Below, piece by piece: positions 45,890-58,261 of a DNA stretch of 64,000 nt. The notes beneath the pieces were generated by a model. That model saw nothing but the letters and a program-made list of their open reading frames with translations. It was not told where the DNA came from and ran no database searches. Where the stretch lies: NCBI GenBank assembly GCA_030248225.1, contig JASANE010021189.1:27952-91951 (forward strand), in the 5' to 3' direction. Positions within the stretch are counted from its first letter, which is position 1. Every line of letters starts with the position of its first letter. The position numbers and the translations under genes are program-made. The stretch comes from Trileptium ribeirensis. Its lineage: Eukaryota > Nematoda > Enoplea > Enoplida > Thoracostomopsidae.

Positions 45890-47826
45890 ACCCTATATCA
45901 AGCTTATATAAACTTGAAATCGAACTTTGTCTAATTAATATAACAAAGATGTGACCCGGTGGTAAACCAACATGGGTAAAGAATGTAAAAAGAGGGTCCC
46001 ATTCTCTCGGTGATGGCCAAAGTGCCATACAAGCCTCGGATTCGGACTCAATGTGTCCGTCCGACCATTTTGATATGTAACATGTCCATTTTTGGACGAC
46101 CAAAGGGGAAGGTGGGCTCTCGGGCGAGCCCATCGACAATTTCGTGAATAATTAAAGTGTTTTATGCTGCTCCCGCGGTTTCGGGTTGCCTTTGCGTGAA
46201 GTGTTGGGTATATATATTTGTGTCGGATTTGACGAGGAGAATCCAATGATGGATTACACGCCTATTGGGGCATAATTTCTGCGATTTCCATGGGAAAAGG
46301 TACCCAAAAGTGGGCACAGAGGGTCGGTTCAGGGCTCAAACGAAAGCCTCGGTTTCAGGGAATCCAACGATGTCCTCTACATATATTATTTGTGTCAATT
46401 ATTTGTTAAGTTATTTAACTAAAGGTGATTTATTGGCTATACGTACATGGTTATTTACTAATAAGTCTGTGGATCATGATCGAATACCATGACACCGATC
46501 TCATTTTAAAGACCGTAAAATTCTCTATTAAAAATGTGGAGTACTTAATTTGCGATTTCCTAACGGTTCCGGAGTTATGGGCCGAAGACGCAACCCTCAA
46601 TTCCGAGTTTTCGGAATTGTCACTTTCTTTTAGTTTTATCAGCTAGCTTAGCCAGCGACAATGAACGCTGGTAGCTGATAAAATTTCTATCGTTACATTA
46701 CAATTTACTAGTATACTTCTAATTTTCAACACTGATAAAATTAATATTATCTGATAGATCTACTTAAGGATTTTACAAATTTTTCTACTTTGTTTTCGCT
46801 ATAGGGCGAACAGCCAAAATTTTTGCGGTACTCACTCGTGAGGACGGTCGTGACGGGTTTCCGTCACGGCCAATCTTTCGTACTAAAATCGGGGCGGATT
46901 TCCCCGTGCTACCACGCGGGGTAAGGCTGTTCCTATATTTAATGGGGCGTTCGAGGAGTCGTACAGTCCTACTTATTCGCTGGGCTGGTATACCAAGAGC
47001 TCGCCAGACCCTAACGTTCCTACCTATAAAACACTGAATTTTTATACGTAAAATCGCTAGTTCTTGTCTAGAAATCGACCTAATCAAGATTAAGTTACTC
47101 CTGCCCATGCACCTTAACAACCATAGATAATAAAGGTACAAAAATATGACCTATCACCATAGCAATGGGATACAATAACGAAATTACGTAGGGATAGGTG
47201 CTATGGTCGTAATGGAAGAAACGAAATCAGCATAAATATGGTATGATGGGTAGATATACGGTTATTGCAAAAATTCTTATATACACGATCGACATACTCA
47301 AATTACCAATTCGAACACGTATATACGAGGATAATGGTACGAATAGGGACATAATTAATAAATTCATGGTACGGCGACACAGAATATTCATATCAATGGG
47401 TGCCTTTATGACACAACGACCCACATGGTACAACGAAATAACAATTATAGTATTGCAATCAAACATGCCAATGAGTGCCTATATGGCAATACAAACGGTA
47501 TATGATACGACAAATATCTGTAATGATGATACAAACAGTTCGATTCCTGAAATAGTAAAAATACCTATTGTGATCATGAAAACGTCGGCGGTGCAGACCG
47601 AAGTATTACAATACCTAGTTATGTATCGAGACTATTGGGCTTAGTGATGCCTGACTTGCTCTGTACATAATGATTATCAAATCCGTTCCGATTACCAATA
47701 TAGGCACGGGGGCGGGTACATGGCTTCGCTTTCCTGCAGCCGTAGTCACTGTGGATTCGATTTCAGGCATCATACTGTGGCCGGGATTAACCTACCTCGT
47801 AACGATCCAGCATGGATCTGTTACAC
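45890..47826 (+). repeat. Large non-coding repeat, module A, copy 3
   Basis: Aligns with 10.2-12.84 kb: GATGGCCAAAGTGCCATACA (46,012), AAGACCGTAAAATTCTCTAT (46,510), the hairpin cluster 46,790-46,868, TGCCTTTATG words, and the terminus CTCGTAACGATCCAGCATGG followed by ATCTGTTACA (47,795-47,826). It lacks the 45-bp array. Confidence 0.75.
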
Positions 47827-47834
47827 GTCTAATA

Positions 47835-48970
47835 AAAGGGCACAAATAAACTGAAACTTTGATCAAATTAAAAATTTGCGAAGATTCATTCATCCGTTTT
47901 AGAGCCGACAGCGAAATTTGACCATTTGGAGGGCTTAATTAGCGTATATTGAAGACTAGAACAGTCAAAATTAAAGTTAGACCATACAAAATACTTGACC
48001 ATTTCCTACCTAATATCTAGCACCTAAACACCAAATCAAATGAATTTAAGGGCTTCAAACGGGAACTAACAGCAAAATTTGGTATTCTGATACTAATTTA
48101 AAATAATATGGGGCGCAAAGTTCCAAAATCATCGTTAGAACATCCAAATAATGTACTTACTTTCCTCCACCTAGCATTTTTCGCCTAAACATATTAAATT
48201 AGGGCAATGTGAGCTGTTCAGAAAAGCCAAAGGCATAGTTATGCCATCCAACAGAATGCACCTGACCTTCTCTGATCTATAATATGTCCCCTAAACACCA
48301 ATTTGCTCAGACAAAATAAAGATTATGGCTTCGAATACGAGCTAAGATCAAAATTTTAGATAATGTGACCCCATTTCAGCGATAATTATGGTTTCTGACC
48401 TTCAAAAAGATTCTCCTCAAAAAAGTTCAAGCTAAGCAGATCAAATTCGGTAAAAATGTCGAGCAAGCGAGTGTTCTCAGTTTATTGTTGAGATTGTTTG
48501 AGATCCCAAAATCAAGTTATGACTTATCCCCTAGAACGGCCAAAATTCAGATTTTTGGACCAAAAATTCCAGGTGGTCAAGTTTATATTGGTGCTGTTTT
48601 ACCAATTTTATAGATGTTAGCCGCCAGGCCAAGTCAACATTATCACAAATTTGCGACTGTCCTACAGATCTAATTACTGGCCAACTATCGCTATTTTTAC
48701 ATCTTGACCATATAAATCATATGGCTCATCAAAATTACATCTAGCGAATAAGTAAGTAGGCATGGTGGCTGCTCAGTTTTGACCGCTCACTTCTGTAGGG
48801 AAATCAAGAAAACAAAATCACAAAAAGCTCATACGATTATAGAAACAAACACCTGTAAAGATATCGAAAAATAACAACACCCGCACGGCCGCCAACCTAT
48901 AGGCACCAAACTACGAACACAAAATTTGTCATTGGACCGCTAGATCGACTGAGCAAAAAACTGCAATTGT
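47835..48970 (+). repeat. Dispersed non-coding repeat C, copy 1
   Basis: Same blocks, in the same order, as 61.3-62.85 kb: TAATATCTA...CACC, GGGCTTCAAAC followed by GAGCTAA or GAGCTGA, TTCTCCTCAAAAAAGTTCA/TTTCTCCTCCAAGAATTTTCA, and CAACCTATAGGCACC/CAACTTATAGGCATC near the end. Internal units of about 150 bp repeat. No coding capacity. Confidence 0.6.
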
Positions 48971-48999
48971 TTATTGCAAAAAATCATTGTTTATTCATA

Positions 49000-49904
49000 A
49001 TGCAAGCTAGCTGTTCAAAACCAAAGAAAGCGCCATTGCTGACAATACGGCTTCGATGAAGCCTCCAATGATCAAGTTAAAAGATATTCATTGCACTACA
49101 GTGCGTTGTATTACTTAGATACATACCCTACACATGTAATCAATCAAAGATAAGTGACTCGGCGAAAGCATATGAACTCTGTTCGATATTGGTTTACAAA
49201 TTTGTAGATAGTCGGCCAGCATAGTGTCATAATACGGTTTGGAACAGTCAAACAGAAGTTTCGCACACGTGATCGCTAAAATTAAATTATACACCGCTTT
49301 GTATTAGCTACAAACAAATTGTTGCCAATATAAACGGTTATAAACCACACAACATACCCATTACGACAGTATTCAATAACTAAATTTCACTCTTCTGATT
49401 TCACACCACTTTACTAGCAGCAAAAATTAAGTCATCATTGTACCCTGTCTTTATTCGTTACAGCCAAAACTAAACTGATAATTATTATACTAGTCGGAAC
49501 AAATAGCTAGTGTTATTAAACTACATAATGGTAAAATAAATAGAAAAAGAATTACGATCATATGGTTTTGCAACGTTTCAACAACAGCTCTCACATACCC
49601 TATAATGTATTGCTGTGTTACTTTTGCCTTTTTAAAACATTAAAGGCACTATAAAGCAACTAAAAAATTTTGACTGATTAATTTGCATAGCGTGTCTCAG
49701 GTTTTTGCTATCCACCAGTACAAAAAATCAGAATTCAACAAGAAAACGTGTATATACTAGTAACACGTAAACGTGGGTGACGGAGGCATGGTGGTTAACA
49801 ACGGCGTGAATAGTGCATACAGCTTGTGGAATTTCTAACATTTTTGGTAACAATAATAAGAGGAAGACATGAAAACGTCTAGTTATTTATATAGTAGAAT
49901 GACA
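49000..49904. other. Region without recognised genes
   Basis: AT-rich, no supported feature. Confidence 0.4.
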
Positions 49905-50310
49905 ATACATCTATCAAGTTGTACCCATCAATGAAATTTAGTCCAAATCGGCCGAGTCATTCAAAAGTTATAACACACTTAATAATTTTTCACTCATTTT
50001 TAAGAGACTTCGCTTAATTTTAAGAGAATTTATAAAGGTAATTAGATCACTCGTATACAGTCTTTTAGAAAACGTGAAGGTACATGTTATGTCAAAAAAT
50101 GACCGAGATAGCACGAACGGTTGTCGAGATATGATGAACTTAGGTTTCCCTAAGTCAATTTTAAGAGAATTTGCTTAATTTTTAAGGAAAGAGATGAAAT
50201 ACGTCAATCAGCTATATACAGCTGTTTAGAAAACGTGAAAATACATTTTATGTAAAAAAATCGCCGAAATAGCACGAACGGTTGTCGAGATGCGGTGAAA
50301 AGGCTGAAAA
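49905..50310 (+). repeat. Tandem repeat of about 160 bp
   Basis: TTTAGAAAACGTGAAGGTAC with GATAGCACGAACGGTTGTCG (50,063-50,132) recurs as TTTAGAAAACGTGAAAATAC with AATAGCACGAACGGTTGTCG (50,223-50,291). A weaker third unit precedes near 49,905-49,980. CACGAACGGTTGTCGAGAT is invariant in the two good copies. Confidence 0.75.
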
Positions 50311-50572
50311 AATGGCAAAAATCCCTAAGTTTGAGCAACATTTGCTTAATTTTGAGTACAAAGCAATTTTCGTAGAAAAAAGTGCTCAATGAAAGGGCAC
50401 TCCGCAAGAGAATATGCAACACGAAGAAAAAAAAATTTCTAAAATCGGCCCAGGCGTTCAACCTGCAGACCTGTCTGTGACAAACAAAAAAAAAAGTCAC
50501 AGAGAAAATTGAAATTTTGCGTCTAGTATATTGATATATATAAAGTTAAATGTACGCCTCCGGCTGCGACTC

Positions 50573-50587
50573 GCCACCTTCGGTGGC
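50573..50587. other. Small GC-rich hairpin
   Basis: GCCACC-TTC-GGTGGC in otherwise AT-rich sequence, flanked by GCGACTC and CTCGTC. It might be a Helitron-like terminal hairpin, but no CTRR end or partner was found. Confidence 0.5.
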
Positions 50588-51139
50588 TCGTCTTGCCTCC
50601 GTCAAATATCTGGTGACATCAATTAGACTGTGCAAGAAAGGGGGTCACACGCGATAGTCATGGTCATGGTTTTCAACGGTGCTCTGTTCAGCGTGCTAGT
50701 AAATCGCTATATTATCAACTTTTCAACGATAAAAATACATGTATTGTAGACGTCACATATAATATCATTAATATTAATGCTATACAGAAGGTATCAGAAC
50801 GAAATTATCGTATATTTAATTTCCATGATTTATGAAAGAAATTTATTATGCATAAAAAATCTTTTAAAGAGTGAAGAATATAGCACATATTACAGCTTTA
50901 TGAGTAACAGCCCTGCGAACATAAATTATAAAAACATGGACATGACAGTTCAATTAGAATTAGAATGTTAACTGGGTCAAATAAGCATGGAAGTTTTCTG
51001 GTAGACGCAACGGTCTATATGTATTTTGATTTTTTATAACTAATTATTGAATGGCTTGTGTAACAATTCTTACACCATAACGCAGATACTTGTATTATCA
51101 AAAAGAAAATCAAAAATAGTTATATTCATACAAATAAAA

Positions 51140-52080
51140 TACACATAAACAAAGATATACACTAGTGAAGCTCGCTTGTGAGCCAGAATTCGAGTGGTGA
51201 GAACAATCCCCGAAGCAGAAGTGTGAAAAATATTTGCCACACAATATTTTTGACACTCGCAATGAGCTTGTCGGCCCAGTGAAAACCCCATATCCGACAT
51301 TAAAACAAACAATAAACACACATTCAGGTGCTTTTCCCACGACTTCTCACCAAAAATTGCGAAAACGTCATTTTTTATGCCAAGTATGAACCAGAAGTGT
51401 AAAAAAATATTTGCCCAACAGTATTTTTAACACTTTCTATGAGTTTATCTGCCCAGAAAACCCCATATATAAGACACTAAAACCAACAATAAACACTCAT
51501 TCAGGTATTTTCCCACGACTTCTCACCAAAAATTGCGAAAACGTCATTTTTATGCCAAGTATGAACCAGAAGTGTAAAAAAAAATTTGCCCAACAATATT
51601 TTCAACACTTGCAATGAGTTTAACTGCCCAGAAAACCCTATATAAGACACAAAAAACACACATTTAGGTGCATTTCCCACGCTTTTCACCAAATATGAAA
51701 TTTGTCGCCAACTATAAGCTTATAGACTCCAGATTGGGAAGTAGTTGAAAAACTTGTTATATATCATTGGAAAGCCCTGGTATATGGAATAGGTTTGCGG
51801 ATACCTCGTGTACCTATTGAGAAATGTCGCAAAAACTGGAGGGGGTGCCCGAAAAATGGGCCAAAATGAGGTCATTTTTCCCCATAACTTTTCTCACGGC
51901 AAAAAATTCAAAAATCGGGCTCCGTCACTACACCTAAATCGACCATTGCGGTTCGAATGAGCTCAAAATCCGCCCAACCGTTATCGAGATCCAGGTGCGA
52001 CACACACACAGACAGAACCTACTCAACCCCTCTCCAAGCCAAAATTGAAAATTCTCATTCCACTCGAATTCAATTAAAGT
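51140..52080 (+). repeat. Dispersed repeat D, copy 1, with internal 178-bp units
   Basis: Three units contain CCAGAAGTGTAAAAAAATAT or similar, TTGCCCAACAATATTTT, GCCCAGAAAACCC, and CACATTCAGGTGCTTTTCCC, with starts near 51,215, 51,393 and 51,571. Next come ACTATAAGCTTATAGACTCC (51,711), AGCCCTGGTATATGGAATAG, and a tail ending in ATTCCACTCGAATTCAATTA. A copy in the opposite orientation lies at 59.68-60.39 kb. Confidence 0.85.
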
Positions 52081-52089
52081 AGGTGCACA

Positions 52090-53180
52090 ATTAGATTCTA
52101 TTCAGTGGGGAATCAAAAATTACGAAAAGTCATCAGTCAAGTGATGATTTAACAGCGACAAAGGCAGGCAAAGAATTTTTACGCATCTAACAATATTAAA
52201 TTCTCGGAAACTAAGCAGTTTCAATATGAGTGACCTCAGGATACTGTCTGACTCGCATATTTGAGTTAATAAAAAATAAAATGTATATATTTCTCTTCTA
52301 ATTAGCACGAATTTAAAAGACAATTTTCAAATAAATTTTAACAGCTAAACATCAGAGTTATTCCACATTTTATTTTACTTTACATTTTCATCTCAAAAAA
52401 ACATTTTAATACAACTAAATAATACACAGAAATAATAACCCACTTGAATTCGCAACCTGAATCACACTGCCAAACCCAGCGTTTAAAACAGTCTTCAAAC
52501 AACTTGTTAAACGGTTGAGTGATTGCGTTAGAAATGTCGACGCGATGCTTTTGTTATCAGAACATGGAGTATTGAGGTAATTACGCAATGTTACTAAAAT
52601 ATCTTTAACGATAGATACACAGCTCGTACATAAGTGTTTAAACCCTACTGAATCTTTCAAATAATTTATATAATTAAAAATCATTTATACATGAATTTAT
52701 AATGAATATTTATGTATATAATATATTACATACTATAATATATGTTTATAATATTTATGAACATATATTTATTCAATCATATTTTCAGAACATCATTTGC
52801 ATAAAATTTAAGAAAATAATTAAAGGGAACCCCTAGTGAAAGAGTTCAACTGAACCGGTTACATACTGATTCCACCTTGAAAAACATTCCTATTATGCTT
52901 CGCTTAATAAGATGAGTATTGCAAGCCGATGAAAATATCAACTACAGTGAAAATAAATTCTATTTCCGAATTATTAGTTTATTGAGTGGAAAGAGCGTGT
53001 CGAAGAATTCGCTCTGGCAACAGTGGTAAATTTCGACGGTATCCGTTTTTTTGGGTTTTTGGGCATAACTCATCTTCAGCTCGCGCGATAGTTCATTCGA
53101 AACCTTTAAATCTCTATTTTGAGCACTTACAATCTCCCTTTGTGACCTACAACAGATTACAACTTCTTCGTGCCAAATTG
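52090..53180. other. AT-rich region without recognised genes
   Basis: A minus-strand frame of 89 codons at 52,415-52,684 has no recognised motif and lies in AT-rich DNA; I do not call it a gene. Confidence 0.4.
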
Positions 53181-53189
53181 GCTAACGGT

Positions 53190-53780
53190 CGGGTCAAAAT
53201 TAGGTCAAACAAAACACGTTATGGATTGTACGTCGACAACTACTCTTGCTGATAGCCTAGCCAAATTAAGCGAATTTTGTTAGGCAAACGGCTCTATATG
53301 GCTGTATACCATGTGATGCTACATGAATCTTTTTGGATACAGTTTCTGGGTCAAAAAGTTTCTTTAAATGGGTCATGCCACCCAAAACACAAAAACGATA
53401 ATTGCTCCGCAACCGCTAAAGTGATTTCTCCGCTGGTAAAACAATTCTTTCACAATATTGCTGTTGTAAATTATGGCAGTTGCTGCTGTTTATATTTACG
53501 CTGCCGGATTTGGTCAAAATGGCGTTTTCAATAGACCCCACCTATGGGACATAAAATACACCAAAACGACAATATCTCCACAACCGCTCAAACTATATGA
53601 ATGTTGTTGGTCGCACTTTGTAAATCAATTCAATCTCCATATAAATGCACATAGTGTGCTGACGTCGTCGATGCTTACGCTGTAGGCTTATGTCAAAATT
53701 ATGTTTTCAACGGGCCCACGAGACCCTAAACACACATAAGCAGCAATATCTTCGCACCCGCTCTAGCTAAATGCCGTGGG
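53190..53780 (+). repeat. Tandem repeat of about 170 bp, three to four units
   Basis: GGGTCAAAAAGTTTC (53,348), GGTCAAAATGGCGTTTTCAA (53,513) and GTCAAAATTATGTTTTCAAC (53,692), each followed by CACCAAAAC-, ACAATATCTCC- and CAACCGCT-like words. A possible first unit starts near 53,194. Such repeats are common in animal non-coding DNA. Confidence 0.65.
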
Positions 53781-53862
53781 TGTTATTGGTATCCTTTTGT
53801 AGAGTACTTCATCCTCTAGGTAGGTTGCACATCGTTAGTTCCTAAATACGCAATAAAAGCGT

Positions 53863-56800
53863 ATGTAACTGATCCATGCTGGATCGTTACGAGATATATT
53901 AATCCTGGCCACAACATAATGGACAACATTTAAGAATTTTGGCCACAAATTTCCCTCGAAGTCGATACCCCAAAGACAATGGTTCTGTATGAAATGGAAG
54001 CCTTTTCCCAGCAACCAGTAGGTGTTTAGACATGTTTCGCCTTGGACTTTCTTGTGCAAGGTTACATCGTTTGTCGACCTCCCCGTATAAACGAACACGA
54101 TTGCACGGAACCCCCATAGCCGTTCCACTTATAGGCATTATGTGTCGCAAACTTTGAATCGCTATGCCCGAAACCCTCGCTATATGCTTACATATTTTCC
54201 AGTAGGTCGGCCTGCACCGCAATGTTTTCGTGATCAAAACGAGTGGGTATGAATATTGTACCATGAGTGATAAAATATTCATACCGTATTGTTTAGCGTA
54301 TTGTTATTCATTGTATCATACCATCTGTTTTTGCTATAAAGCCACCAATTTATGCACATGATTTGTATTGTGTTACCATGACTATATCGAGTGCCATATC
54401 CCGTTTTATACCGTCGTTCCTACCTATGTAAATATATGTCTAATTGCTGCCTTGATAGCATTGGTTCCCTATATTCGATTTGTGTTCATACCATTGTTAA
54501 TGCGTGCGATCGATATCATGATAGTACTGATTTAGTATTATTAGTGCCATCTATAATCGCGTTTCAATGTTCGTATTCATTTTTTTGAATACATATTGTT
54601 GGTTGTAGCCATAAAGGCAAGTAACTATACGCAGTTTCATTGTATATCTTATTCTCATTCTCTTTTTGATAATTGTTGTTGTATTTTCGGTATATATTTA
54701 TGCGCGAAAGTTCATAATCGGGTCGTTTTAGGAGTGTAATTGTTGACTTTGCGTATTTATATATTTATTATCAGTACGATAGTTCGTAGCATATTTATTT
54801 ATTTATGTATATTCCATTTTATATGTTCTAAGCACATATATTTGTTGTAGGTACGTTAGTTCGGGCCTTTGCCATTTCGGATCCGCGAATTTGCGAATTT
54901 GAAAGGGTTGGTAAATTTGATGGTAGTGCCAAACTTTCTGCGTGCAGATTTTAGCAACATCGCAAATTGCGATGTCGGGTCTGTCGGGTGAGGCCCGGCG
55001 GATCAATTTTTGCGAAGACCGGTGACCCGACCTTAATAGATTCAAGATTTAAGTCAAATCCAGCCTCTGTGCAAATTTCCACAGAGAAAGGCTGGCAAAA
55101 TCCGTAGAAATTCGAAATTTAGGTTTGCCCCACCATTGTGATAGGTTGGGTTAGGAACTTCGGTCAAGACTGAGGAACCGAGTAATCTAAGCAGTCAACT
55201 TGATGAAAATTCACAAGGAAAACTGGCTTACGGTTAAAATGACCGTCGCATTCGTGATACGGATCCATCGCAATCGGCAGAGATTTTTGAGGATGCTAGT
55301 TAAATTTCTATACTAAACGGCGGTCTCTCCGAGAGCTTTTTTGACTTCAAATTTCCGAAAATTTACACACTTCAAGGTCCGTGTCGATGGCCCACAAGGC
55401 ATCGCCACCCATAAGATTACGCCTTAAATTGTTTTTACTTATGGAGCAACACTTTAACCACTGCCCCCATGTATTAAAATTATGGAGCAACACTTTAACC
55501 ACTGCCCCCATGTATTAAAATTAACACCAAATGCATACATTCGTACGATGATACGAATGTATGAATATGCAATTTACACACAACAAAAAATTAATGGAAA
55601 AAGCATTCTTGAAGGATTCCACAAAGGGTATATACCCCCCTACGCCTCGTATCACACTAGTCCCAACGTTTCGCAGCGATGATGAGCGATTCAAATTGAT
55701 AGCAAAATATTTCCATTTCAAACAATTGAGTTCGGACATTACAAACGTTTAGGAGTCAGTTAAATAGGTTAAGCATTTTAATCCGGTAGCGCTCGTGAAA
55801 CTTGGGAACAGCCCACAGCGACTCATTGCTTCGGCAGTGGTCCATTCGCGAGTTCAACCGCAGTATCCCTCGTTTTCGACGGAGGATTAATTAAGCATTC
55901 AAATCACAAGTTTAGGAAATCAGACATAGGAAGAACTTAAACAATTTTAGCCTACTCGTATAATATATTATTGTGTTTCCGCAATGGGCCACCAAATAAT
56001 GCGGAAATGCGAACATCCTTCTGTGCGAAGTGAGATAGTAAAAGTTTTATATAGTACAATTATTGTGAACCGTCGCATCCTAAGTGATCCTTAAGACCGC
56101 TAAATTATTATAGGCTGAATTACTACCACAGCGTCGAACCACCTTTTTATAACCTTTTCAAGACTGAAAACCCAGTGTCGAGGCAACGCCTCGTATCCTT
56201 TCTCTGTTGCAAGGAAAATGATCATTTAGCGATTTGGAAACAGTTATTTCACCGTTTGGTCACCCTAAAACCGTTTCGTTTTCCTTCCATTTTGAATTTC
56301 GTACCTGGAGTAACGAGCAACCAATTAGCTGTAAGCAAACGTCCAGCTGTTCAATTAAACTTGGTGAATAGTCGCCAAATTAGCCTTTACGACTTCGGTT
56401 ACCCAAACCAATACTTATAAGTTTTATCGTTTAGGGGTTTCCTCTGCAGCTTATGATTTTGTGGCATTTTTCTTTGAAAATGCAGGTAATCATTCCGCCG
56501 ACCCCGAAAGCTGGAAGTGAACCTCAATGTAGGCCCAAAACTAGCCATCTAGCAGTTCCCCTGGATCCTGCTCGATCTTGCACCTTATCTGAATTGTGTA
56601 AACTTACCAAAAATTTTGCCGCTATTTTCTCATGTTTGATAATGCAGACTTTGTATACAAAATTGTTATGATATTTTTAAAAAATTTCGACTTAAGAAAA
56701 GGCCGAAAAGTTAGCAAATGTGGTCCCAATCTTTTCCTACCGGGCCCTATAGGACGAATGTGGTACCCTTCGTAATGCCCACCCCAGGCCTACCATGATT

Positions 56801-57110
56801 CACGAGTGTAGGCACGAACACGGCAATTTATCGAATAGTTTTAGTACACAAATGTGTCAAGATTTGAGTTCTAATCATATATGACTAATATTTCTCACTA
56901 CTTGAACATGTATGATACCGAACGCGGATTCCACCGCGTTCTTCACTGAAAACATCGACGGTTAGTGGACGTCAAAGGCAATTCATCTTTACCTGTCCCT
57001 CCACAAAATCGCTAACAACATCACTGTTCATTAGCACTGTTGCCCCACTTGGCACACTTAGCCAGTCACGCTAGGGATACTAAGTGCTGATGAACTGGCC
57101 ATCGGATAAG
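53863..57110 (-). repeat. Large non-coding repeat, modules B and A, reverse copy
   Basis: On the minus strand: CTTATCCGATGGCCAGTTCA (from 57,108) matches 13,060; GGTAGGAAAAGATTGGGACC (56,745) matches 13,475 and 33,750; the CCGAAGCAATGAG word (55,835) matches 14,275 and 34,600; module B ends near 54,850. It then passes straight into the last part of module A (CCATAAAGGC words, the single hairpin unit, GATCCAGCATGGATC terminus at 53,863). The AT-rich linker and first half of module A are absent. Confidence 0.7.
55441..55522. repeat. Perfect 41-bp tandem duplication
   Basis: The unit starting ATGGAGCAACACTTTAACCA occurs at 55,441 and again at 55,482 without a difference. It lies in the reverse copy of module B and must be recent. 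Confidence 0.97.
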
Positions 57111-57632
57111 TTTGAGATAGAGCTCTAAGTATAAATGTGATCGGTTCGGTAAAAAGGACTAGCCGAATGTCGCCCTTAACCAGTTTAACCCCCTGCAAAA
57201 TATGGTAGTGTTGGATCCTAGGTGACCATACCACAGGTAACCATACCGATGGTAAACCTTTATAAACAGTTTTAGGTGCTCTGAAAGTGATACATAAGCA
57301 TAAAAAAATGAAGACAAACTATTCAAGATCGGGTTGGACCACCATAAACCTTTGAAAGCCACGAAATATAAGTGATGGACTTATGATAACCAAACCATAG
57401 TATTCAGCGTTCAGAAAACCATATATAAGAATACTTTTGATGTCCTGCACACAGTACAGAACCAAGCAAATAATTAAGACAGGCTACATTTTTGAAACCG
57501 CGTTCACAAACCTTAAACAACGGGTGTCGAAAGTCCGTCGGCTTAGCGGGGGAAAGGTTAGACAGTCGGCTAGACCCCCAACAAAACCTCCTTCACTTTT
57601 GCCAATTTTATCCCAACTTTTGGTAATTTTTT

Positions 57633-57661
57633 CTGCGCGCGGCGTGGCGAAACGCGCGCAG
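57633..57661. other. Strong GC hairpin in AT-rich surroundings
   Basis: CTGCGCGCG (57,633-57,641) and CGCGCGCAG (57,653-57,661) form a perfect 9-bp stem around an 11-base loop. A GC-rich stretch (GCGGGCGTTGCGGGGCGGAG) follows. Composition differs sharply from the flanks. Confidence 0.75.
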
Positions 57662-57797
57662 CGGGCGTTGCGGGGCGGAGCCTTCGGGAACGAGATGTGT
57701 GTTAAATATGGCTTGATGGATGAGTCCGACCTTTCGGGGATAACCCCCACTCAACCGATACACACGAACTAAAATCACTGCAAACCTCTCAAAAATA

Positions 57798-58259
57798 CAT
57801 GAAATATTTTGCATGAGTAAACTTAAGCTGTGCCCCTACCATCCCATTTTGACACTACATATGTACAAAACCCTGTTAGCGAACGCACTAGTATTCCACA
57901 TTTTTTCGTTACGCCAACAGATTTCGTTTTATTATTGATAATACATGTAGTTCACGAAATTATCATAAGATATGCTGGTGTTAAAATATTACACGGGACA
58001 ATTTTCGTTCGACAATAAAATAATAATTTCCCAGTTCAAATGCCAAACGGTCAAAAATCTGTTACTTAACGTTTTTGAAGTAACTGTTAATAGGACAATT
58101 TTCTGTTACTTAACGTTTTAAACCCGATGCTCAAAACCCCAATTTGATGTTCTCTGTTATGTTGGCGGATCGCGGGTACACCGAACAAGCGATCGCCAAT
58201 CGTTAATGACAAAAGAAGATGGTAGGGGGTGCACCATAAGTTTACTCATGCATTTCACC
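57798..58259. mobile_element. MITE with about 40-bp terminal inverted repeats
   Basis: The left end CATGAAATATTTTGCATGAG (then TAAACTTAAGCTGTGCCCCT, ACCAT) and the right end, on the other strand, GGTGAAATGCATGAGTAAAC (then TTATGGTGCACCCCCTACCA) match, including 15 perfect bases (57,811-57,825 with 58,237-58,251). TA flanks both ends (57,796 and 58,260), fitting Tc1/mariner-type insertion. No coding. Inside, CTGTTACTTAACGTTTT occurs twice (about 58,059 and 58,110). Confidence 0.85.
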
Positions 58260-58261
58260 TA

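Noticed and set aside
50573..50587. Terminator-like hairpin
   Set aside because: No bacterial context and no T tract; kept only as a hairpin.
52415..52684. 89-codon minus-strand frame
   Set aside because: No recognised motif or splice edge, AT-rich region; could be real but cannot be supported.
53899..54282. 127-codon minus-strand frame
   Set aside because: It overlaps the end of the reverse copy of the non-coding repeat and other copies do not keep the frame.
57437..57814. Overlapping frames in the GC-rich island
   Set aside because: Several strands and frames are open at once because of GC content; no motif.
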